Positions 27,101 through 32,416 of a stretch of 32,416 bases of DNA are shown in pieces (positions within the stretch are counted from its first letter, which is position 1; each line of letters starts with the position of its first letter). Under the pieces are notes generated by a model that did not search any database, was not told the origin of the DNA, and worked only from the letters and a program-made list of their open reading frames with translations. The position numbers were made by a program, and so were the translations under genes. Origin of the DNA: Bacillus sp. AFS041924 (GTDB lineage: Bacteria; Bacillota; Bacilli; Bacillales; Bacillaceae_G); assembly GCF_002577195.1 (NCBI RefSeq), contig NZ_NULG01000054.1:1-32416 (forward strand), in the 5' to 3' direction.

Positions 27101-27636
27101 AACTCTTTACTCGTTTTCATCGTTTGTTCATAAGTTCTTGCAATATGTACATTTGTTACACCTGGCATTGCCTGTAAATCTTTAATATTTTTGTATTCTG
27201 TATCTAAACTTAACCCATTAAATCCTTCATAAAAACGATGCCTAACTTTTGGATTCAGCTTCTTTTTTGTCATTTTAGAAACAACATCGTCTTGCTTTTG
27301 TTTCATTAAAGCTTTTTTACTTACCTTTGCTTTTGTTTGTGTAGCTTGTTCCGGATCTTGTACTTCAACAATTACACGTACTTTCTCATTTGCAGCATAA
27401 ACTTTTGAATTATTTTCATTAATATTTTTATAGACTGATTGATTAGAATCTTTAGATGCTTCTTTGTAGAGATCAGCTAAATAATTTTTTAACACACCTT
27501 GCACATTCGTATTAATATTCGAATGTGTAGATGGATTTTCTTTTGTAATTTGTGCATATCCTGGTGTAGTTAAAAACATTGCAGCTAATGTAGTTGCTGT
27601 AATCAATCGAAAAGGAATTTTCTTATTATTGCTCAT
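24115..27636 (-). CDS. Protease 5: lactocepin/C5a-peptidase-like S8 subtilase, no dockerin
   Basis: Secreted serine endopeptidase of 1173 residues, from a different S8 branch than its neighbours. Signal peptide 1-28 (cleavage near G-Y-A-Q); I9-like propeptide (about 85-170); catalytic Asp202 (V-V-D-S-G), His270 (H-G-T-H), Asn370 and Ser604 (G-T-S-M-A-T-P); PA insert (about 450-545); several Fn3/Ig-like modules; a final FlgD-type Ig-like module (about 1095-1173). A single EF-hand/dockerin-like calcium loop, D-F-D-G-D-G-T-L-E-S-K-D, sits at 740-751 inside the first Fn3-like module. No cohesin-like module, dockerin pair, LPxTG anchor or S-layer domain is present. Start ATG is 12 bases after AGAGGGGAG, a slightly long spacing. 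Its upstream region lacks the TGTCA/TATAAT promoter of the other five, so it is probably controlled separately. It separates proteases 4 and 6. Confidence 0.94.
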   Translation of the reverse strand: MSNNKKIPFRLITATTLAAMFLTTPGYAQITKENPSTHSNINTNVQGVLKNYLADLYKEASKDSNQSVYKNINENNSKVYAANEKVRVIVEVQDPEQATQTKAKVSKKALMKQKQDDVVSKMTKKKLNPKVRHRFYEGFNGLSLDTEYKNIKDLQAMPGVTNVHIARTYEQTMKTSKELVQAQSVWEKYGYEGEGLVVGVVDSGIDYTHHDMTLTEKGKQKETLTESNIQSKFSETSVNEQWYSDKVPTGYDWADNDADVIPRGKYANPHGTHVSGTIGANGDEENDGVLGIAPGVQLLAEKVFSDNGSAGAYEDDIIAGINHAVEMGADVINMSLGTDSGFVGEDKDPIQKAIREATEHGTLVVVAGGNAAYSTKNSIMAASAQPYAENPDIGTVGEPGVSPFALSVASYENTNYELNTLAEENGLQLPYQDQTQYNFKLSRALSPNESYELVYVGEGFKDEHYVGKDVTGKIVVFKPNTSYSTYASMQSQAKKRGAKAVILVPATNMVDFPYVNFGSDLTPAATTSKAAGNALIDKLTSGQVVKMKLTKGTWLENPARDTMSYFSSYGAPTTLDFKPELSAPGGKIYSTTPGNEYEVMSGTSMATPHVAGGAALILQSMYEKGLTHSEDTALKAKIALMNTAKVVMDPKTNNEIPYSPRIQGSGLMQIQNAIKTPVIVTRKNTPLEQAGSVALKEIKNDRAIFNLNVESLESNETKKDYEYTVNVDLLTDGIDTKEFDFDGDGTLESKDYLSLKSTRVEGASIYVNGEKLTSTEGSTIKIKAGQKKNLNVEIRLPRTLRKNEFVEGFVRLVPKGENSDSAVPLTVPYMGFNGDWDSLNNIDPAAWDRKDAFLGYTALWNDEGATVPMGYDTKTGKFNMDAIATSPNSILKGVFPTFTAFRNLAKAEMYIENKQGKMIKYLGDFSEYNNGMPMPLRKNVISGSRMYVGYNWDSKDQNGKTVNDDTYNFVIKTTLDYPNAKPQKIKMPIKVDSVGPKVSNVQVTPKDGQYEISFDAVDNGSGYMGAILWHNGIQKSLPVGATSVLVNEEPKSVVVMGIDNAMNISYKVWGDPSYIKYSMLVPVFSVSPNTNINASKPAPINGFAQTRVNWTVYVKDASGNVVDSLQVNNEHELHTKWTPDVKLPNGTYYISADAVDKEGFKVTTKTVTVTVVK

Positions 27637-27858
27637 AAACTTAAAACGCTCCCCTCTTAATCTTATAATTTATTAATTTATGTTAACCTTCAGTTAGAAT
27701 TTTTTAGTTGATTGGAAACTCCAACATGAAAGTATATAAAAAAGCCTATTTATCTCTAAGGGTCATTGATATTTAGAACTAAATTACTAGTCTATTTTTC
27801 TAATTTTGCATTTGTTTATGAATAAAATATAAGACAGTTAGTTAAAGCAACTAAGTAA

Positions 27859-27903
27859 GACTGATTCAATGAGCGAATAATTGCTTTCATTGAACCAGTC
27901 TCT
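27859..27903 (-). terminator. Hairpin after protease 6
   Basis: Long imperfect inverted repeat AGACTG-TTCAATGA / TCATTGAA-CAGTCT, 25 bases after the protease 6 stop codon. The T-run on the minus strand is weak (TCTTACTT), so termination may be incomplete or the hairpin may stabilise the 3' end. The remaining gap 27637-27858 contains the protease 5 upstream region; I see no clear -35/-10 pair there and no gene. Confidence 0.6.
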
Positions 27904-27927
27904 TGATTGTCTTAACTCAATTACTTT

Positions 27928-30900
27928 TTATTCCATTCCAAGTTCATACATAATAGATTCCAGGGTGTCACCCTTATATATTTTTTTTGCCTTAGGTGAA
28001 GAACCTGGATGCAAATAGTCTAATGTTGAATTTTGCTTTAAATAGTTTAATTTTACGAATTTCATATCTTTTTTGTTTACAATCCCATCGTAATTGATAT
28101 CTGCTGCGCGCTTGTTTGTTCCCCAAAAAGTTCTAATATATTCTGCATCCAATACATCAATAACATTATCTTTGTTTACATCTCCTGCGATAACATAAGC
28201 ATCATTTACTAATGAGTTTAAACCAGCTAACAAATCTCCTTTTTTAGTAGCTGTATCGACTGTATCGTAATAAGTAAAATGTCCCGGCACATCAATTGAT
28301 ACAGTATAGCCATTATCAGTCAGTGGAACATTTCCGAAACTGTAAGAACTTTTATTATTTAAATTTAGTTCGAGTACGGTTCCTTGTGAACCTTCCAGCT
28401 TTATTTTCCCACCTATTTTCGAATAATCTAACGCCTCATTCCACACATTGTTTTCAGAGAGTAAACCTTGAGATATAACCATCCCTGATACTATTGCTTT
28501 AGTTTGAGCTACCTGAATTTTGTTGTAGTCAAAGAAAGGTTGGGCAAAAACCCATTTTCCTGTTTGATCTGTCAGAAGAGTATTAAAAGTCAAAAATCCA
28601 GTTTGATCCAGCTGGCTTCCTTCTTTTACTTTTAAATAAACATCAATCATAGGAATATCTCCTGTTACTTCATGTGTGTCATCCATTGGCAACGTATATA
28701 CTTCGTCGATATATTGTCCACCATTGATTGGTTTTGATTCGTATTTTATATCTATAGGACTATACTTTGAAATTTCAGGACGTGCCTCTACATTTACAAT
28801 TTCCACCTGCTTAGGATCAATTTTCATTGTAAATTTTGCTTCTTTTAAATCCTTCAAGTTTTGGACGGTTAATGAATATTTCACTGTATCGCCTGGTCTG
28901 ACTACTTTTTTGTCTAGGTCACCTGTTACATAAGGTGTACCTTCTTTCAAAAAGTAAACGGTTGTACGTTTCTTTCGATTGTTTGCTGCATCAAGTCCAT
29001 CTATATTTGCAGTAATTACTTCTTTGCGACTATCTAGTGGAAGGTCCCATTCCAACTGTCCGTTATGATCTACTTGCTTTACGATGTCAGGATAACCGGT
29101 AAAACCAGAATAAGAAAATCCTACCTTATTTTTAGATTGATCAATATCAAAGCCAAGAGCCTGCATTTCTGCCACATCTTTATCAATAACAGTTGCTTTA
29201 ATCGGATAAGATGTTTGATTTGCAGCGTATTCGATAACGTTTTTATCATCTACATTAGTTTGGAAGTCCGGAATTTTATTATCAACGAAGAAATCTTTTT
29301 GAATTGTAAATGTTTTTCCATGATCATTTGTTCCAATTAATTTAAACTTGTATTGTCCTTGCGATGCATAGACAACTTTATCAGAGATTGGCTGATTTTT
29401 ATTTCCTGTAAATGGCTTATACGATCCATCGTAACCAAGCCAGCCATAGTCTACATTTTCATTGACTGCCATTCCGTCAATCTTGCCAATATACCCAAGG
29501 TCTTTACCTGATTTCCCATCCACTAACACTGCATCTATAAACTTCATATGAGATTTCACACTAAAACCAAACTGTAAACTTGTTGGATAAATTTGACTAA
29601 CACCATTTGGCGCAGTGGACATAGAAGGATTAGCGAAATTTAAGTCTCCCATTCCCTCTTCAACAACACGTATTGCAAATGGTACCTTATAAGTCTCCTT
29701 TGGATTTGCTTTGTTTGTATAAACTACATAACCTTCATATGTACCATTTTCAGCAGTTTTTGGAATAAAAATCGATACCTTCGACTGCTTTTGATTATCC
29801 CTTTTAACCTTTATCTCTGAATCCGTAATGACATGTACATTGTTTTGTTCCGCATTCTTGGAACCCCTTACTCCAGTTTGAAATTTTACAGCTACATCAA
29901 AGGTTTTATTCTCACTTTCCAAATTAGATAGGACAATTTTACGGCTCTCTAAAAGATCATTTCCTGTAGCTCCAAAAGAACCAAAACTGATGCCGCCTGT
30001 TTTTTCTTGAATAGATGTTTCTTCACCATTATTAATAATCGGTGTTTTATCAATAACTTCAATCTCCATCCCTGTATGTACAGCTTTATATGGATCAATT
30101 CGGCCTGCTCCTACTTCAAATACACTATAAGTTTTTTTCAAGTCATCAGCTGTATTCATCAGGATCGACTTTATATCTTCAGGCTGAAGATTCGGATTCG
30201 CTTGCAACATAACTGCTGCAACTCCCGCAGTGTAAGGTGATGCCATTGAAGTCCCAGACAATCTTTGATATGCATACTGGTAGTCGCTTTGATTATCTTT
30301 ATTGTTTATATACGATGGTACTGTTGACATAATGGAAACACCCGGTGCCACAATCTCCGGCTTTATATCATAATTGATACGAGATGGTCCACGAGAACTG
30401 AAATCTGCTAATGTGTCTCCTTCTAAAGTTCCTCTACCCATTTCAGTAAATGTAAAAGATGCATTACCTGCTTGTACATTTTTTAATAACTCTAATCCTT
30501 CAGCATTCGATACAGAGAATGTGGGGATACTGGTTGTACCTTCTCCAAGGTAATAGGGAATAAACCCTTCATTTGGATTGTCATTATACATCAAAATTCC
30601 AGCTGCTCCCTTTAGCCGTGCATACTTCACTTTATCTTGTAAAGTAATTGAACCCCGTGCGACTAGTACAAACTTCCCTTTTACATCTTTTCCAGAATAG
30701 TTGCTTGAGCTACCAACCCCAACGTCTACAATAGGAAATGTTTTCCCTTTTAACCCTGGTATATTATCTGAATATTCTTTTGCCATTAAACGTACCTGAG
30801 CTTGTTTGGCACTTTCGCCTTGCATCGAAATCGTAAACGCTTCCATTTCAATTGGCACATCACTTGCACCGACGGACAAAGGTAAAGCAGCAGCACCAGG

Positions 30901-32076
30901 TGAACCTAACGTATACAAATTACTACCTGAATTCCCTGCTGCTACGACAGCTGTTACGCCACTTAAAACGGCATAATTTACTGCCATACTTGTTGGAAAT
31001 AGTGGATCGTTAACAGAAGCACCTAGTGATAAGTTAATGACATCCATCCCATCTGCGACAGCCTTATCAATCCCTGATAAAATCGCATCGCTTGAGCCTG
31101 AACCATATGGACCAAGTACACGATACACATAAAGGTCAGCATCTGGCGCCACCCCAGTCGTCGCATACTCACTATTGTTTTCGCCACGTCCAGCAATAAT
31201 CCCAGATACATGTGTTCCATGTTCTGTGTAATAAGTTGATCCATTAGAAGTTTCGACTTTTTTTGAATTCTTCCAATCCGTATACGTCGTTTCCATTGGA
31301 TCTATGTCATTATCTACAAAATCATAGCCACCTTTATAGGCATCTTTTAGGTCAGGATGGTTGTAATCAATTCCAGTATCAATTACTCCGACTTTAATTC
31401 CCTTACCTGTGAAACCCTCATCATGTAATTTATCTACGCCGAGATATGAGTTTCCGCCTGCTATGTTCACAGAAGAAGTATTCTGTTTTGTTGTATTTTC
31501 TTTTTTCGGCAAATCAAGTTGAACTACATTATCGCTCCAAATTGCCTTTACAGCATCAGATGATAACAAGCTTTTGGCCTTATTTGCAGGAAGTGTGATC
31601 GCTACTCCATTAAAGGCATTCTTATAGATACGTTTAACTTTGAATGAAGATTTCTTTTTTTGAATATCCTCTTTAAAAATCGTTTTTAAATCTTGTTGAA
31701 ATGATGATTGGTCACCATCTCTTAAACTTCTAGCTTTACTCGCTGATAAGCTTTTACCATTGATCTCTGCTACTAACTGAGCAACTTTTTCAGGCTTCTG
31801 TTTGAATTCCACGATGACAGAAATTTCTTTATTACTATTAAGATCCACATTTGGATCAAGCTTAAGACCTACACTATCATTTAACTGTATATTTCTTAAT
31901 GCAGATCGTTGCTCCTCTGTAAGATGAGTTAAAACATCTTTTGCTTTTACATTCGTATTCGTCTCCGCTTTTACTGTAGAGTGATAGTTTAGTGGAGTAA
32001 CTGTTCCTAATAGGACTCCTAAGCTCATCACTACGTTAAAAGCGATTATTCTTTTCTTGTCTCTCCTTTGGCTCAT
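27928..32076 (-). CDS. Protease 6: diverged Vpr-like S8 subtilase with cohesin-like and dockerin modules
   Basis: Secreted serine endopeptidase of 1382 residues. Signal peptide (R-R-D-K-K-R then a hydrophobic stretch to about residue 37, cleavage near V-K-A-E); I9-like propeptide; catalytic Asp233, His286, Asn382, Ser610; PA insert (about 445-535); Ig/Fn3-like modules; the clearest cohesin-like module of the set (about 1056-1190: R-P-G-D-T-V-K-Y-S-L-T-V, then I-D-P-K-Q-V-E-I-V-N-V, then V-T-G-D-I-P-M-I-D-V-Y-L-K-V); carboxypeptidase-regulatory-like module (about 1198-1272); dockerin (about 1297-1349), in which the second loop D-I-N-Y-D-G-I-V-N has Asn where the paralogs have Asp; tail with Y-K-G-D-T-L-E-S-I, the most LysM-like of the five. 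Start ATG lies 12 bases after AAGGGAGA. Own promoter. First gene of the array in transcription order within the window. Confidence 0.95.
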   Translation of the reverse strand: MSQRRDKKRIIAFNVVMSLGVLLGTVTPLNYHSTVKAETNTNVKAKDVLTHLTEEQRSALRNIQLNDSVGLKLDPNVDLNSNKEISVIVEFKQKPEKVAQLVAEINGKSLSASKARSLRDGDQSSFQQDLKTIFKEDIQKKKSSFKVKRIYKNAFNGVAITLPANKAKSLLSSDAVKAIWSDNVVQLDLPKKENTTKQNTSSVNIAGGNSYLGVDKLHDEGFTGKGIKVGVIDTGIDYNHPDLKDAYKGGYDFVDNDIDPMETTYTDWKNSKKVETSNGSTYYTEHGTHVSGIIAGRGENNSEYATTGVAPDADLYVYRVLGPYGSGSSDAILSGIDKAVADGMDVINLSLGASVNDPLFPTSMAVNYAVLSGVTAVVAAGNSGSNLYTLGSPGAAALPLSVGASDVPIEMEAFTISMQGESAKQAQVRLMAKEYSDNIPGLKGKTFPIVDVGVGSSSNYSGKDVKGKFVLVARGSITLQDKVKYARLKGAAGILMYNDNPNEGFIPYYLGEGTTSIPTFSVSNAEGLELLKNVQAGNASFTFTEMGRGTLEGDTLADFSSRGPSRINYDIKPEIVAPGVSIMSTVPSYINNKDNQSDYQYAYQRLSGTSMASPYTAGVAAVMLQANPNLQPEDIKSILMNTADDLKKTYSVFEVGAGRIDPYKAVHTGMEIEVIDKTPIINNGEETSIQEKTGGISFGSFGATGNDLLESRKIVLSNLESENKTFDVAVKFQTGVRGSKNAEQNNVHVITDSEIKVKRDNQKQSKVSIFIPKTAENGTYEGYVVYTNKANPKETYKVPFAIRVVEEGMGDLNFANPSMSTAPNGVSQIYPTSLQFGFSVKSHMKFIDAVLVDGKSGKDLGYIGKIDGMAVNENVDYGWLGYDGSYKPFTGNKNQPISDKVVYASQGQYKFKLIGTNDHGKTFTIQKDFFVDNKIPDFQTNVDDKNVIEYAANQTSYPIKATVIDKDVAEMQALGFDIDQSKNKVGFSYSGFTGYPDIVKQVDHNGQLEWDLPLDSRKEVITANIDGLDAANNRKKRTTVYFLKEGTPYVTGDLDKKVVRPGDTVKYSLTVQNLKDLKEAKFTMKIDPKQVEIVNVEARPEISKYSPIDIKYESKPINGGQYIDEVYTLPMDDTHEVTGDIPMIDVYLKVKEGSQLDQTGFLTFNTLLTDQTGKWVFAQPFFDYNKIQVAQTKAIVSGMVISQGLLSENNVWNEALDYSKIGGKIKLEGSQGTVLELNLNNKSSYSFGNVPLTDNGYTVSIDVPGHFTYYDTVDTATKKGDLLAGLNSLVNDAYVIAGDVNKDNVIDVLDAEYIRTFWGTNKRAADINYDGIVNKKDMKFVKLNYLKQNSTLDYLHPGSSPKAKKIYKGDTLESIMYELGME

Positions 32077-32146
32077 TAAGTTCTTCGTCTCCCTTCTGAA
32101 TTTAAAATAGTTAGCTTATTATGGATTTTCATAAAATTCTAATCAC

Positions 32147-32186
32147 ATTATAATGAGAATTGATTTATTTGCTATTTTGACAAAAA
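32147..32186 (-). promoter_or_regulatory. Promoter of protease 6 with TGTCA box
   Basis: TTGTCA (32178-32183, in TTTTTGTCAAAAT) lies exactly 25 bases before TATAAT (32147-32152). The -10 is 70 bases from the ATG, giving a longer leader than the others. TTTATCGATTAATATT and TTGAATG further upstream match protease 4. Confidence 0.6.
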
Positions 32187-32283
32187 CATTCAACATCTAA
32201 AATATTAATCGATAAATTTCTACAAACAGTTGTTGTTAAAGCTATCAATCTATTTAATAAAATATTCTTAATGAAATAACAAT

Positions 32284-32322
32284 AACGCCAATCTCTGTAC
32301 TAGCGGCAGATTGGCGTTTGTT
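32284..32322. terminator. Terminator hairpin near the right edge
   Basis: Perfect 11-base stem AACGCCAATCT (32284-32294) / AGATTGGCGTT (32308-32318). It most likely ends a minus-strand gene lying to the right of the window. The last ~95 bases contain no frame I can assign. Confidence 0.7.
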
Positions 32323-32416
32323 ATAGGGTTACTCTTTCCAAACAACAACGGTTTATTTTAAAAGAGATGTTATTTATAAAAAAAACGCTATTGCTTTATG
32401 AAATGTTACCCGAATA

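Noticed and set aside
2013-32076. Cellulosome-type scaffoldin or carbohydrate-binding modules in the locus
   Set aside because: No multi-cohesin scaffold, carbohydrate-binding module or glycosidase motif is visible; all large genes are S8 proteases.

Overview
The window is AT-rich DNA of a low-GC Gram-positive bacterium. G-rich Shine-Dalgarno sites, GTG/TTG starts, Vpr-like secreted subtilases and an XRE-HTH/TPR-type regulator point to a Bacillaceae member; species cannot be told. There are no rRNA, tRNA, CRISPR or transposase genes. The dominant content is six very large secreted serine proteases of family S8, all on the minus strand, filling about 24 kb.

Layout. 1-2000: a small hypothetical gene (DUF7668-like), then a YciI-type gene with a probable one-base frameshift near its start, bracketed by two copies of a ~293-bp direct repeat. 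Each copy holds the 3' end of an unidentified lost gene plus its terminator. 2013-15366: three tandem, closely related Vpr-like proteases (proteases 1-3), each with its own promoter and terminator. 15583-15690: a decayed scar of the tail and terminator of a further protease copy. 15691-19396: a regulatory island with an XRE-HTH plus helical-repeat regulator (minus), a full LysR regulator (plus), a stand-alone LysR DNA-binding domain (minus) and a small Lsm/SH3-like protein (plus). 19668-32076: protease 4 (Vpr-like, diverged), protease 5 (a lactocepin/C5a-peptidase-like subtilase without dockerin) and protease 6 (Vpr-like, diverged).

Working model. Proteases 1, 2, 3, 4 and 6 share one plan: signal peptide, I9 propeptide, S8 catalytic domain with PA insert, Ig/Fn3-like modules, a cohesin-like module, a carboxypeptidase-regulatory-like module (like the X module beside some cellulosomal dockerins), a type I dockerin, and a short basic tail resembling half of a LysM motif. 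Carrying cohesin-like and dockerin modules on one chain suggests self-association or head-to-tail assembly into a multi-protease complex outside the cell. This is inference. The same five genes, and not protease 5, share a promoter in which TGTCA lies exactly 25 bp upstream of TATAAT with no recognisable -35, suggesting a common activator. The regulators in the middle of the array are candidates for that role.

Sequence relations (near-identical patches between proteases 2 and 3, a protease-tail scar, duplicated gene-tail scars at the left) show a locus that evolves by tandem duplication, gene conversion and loss.
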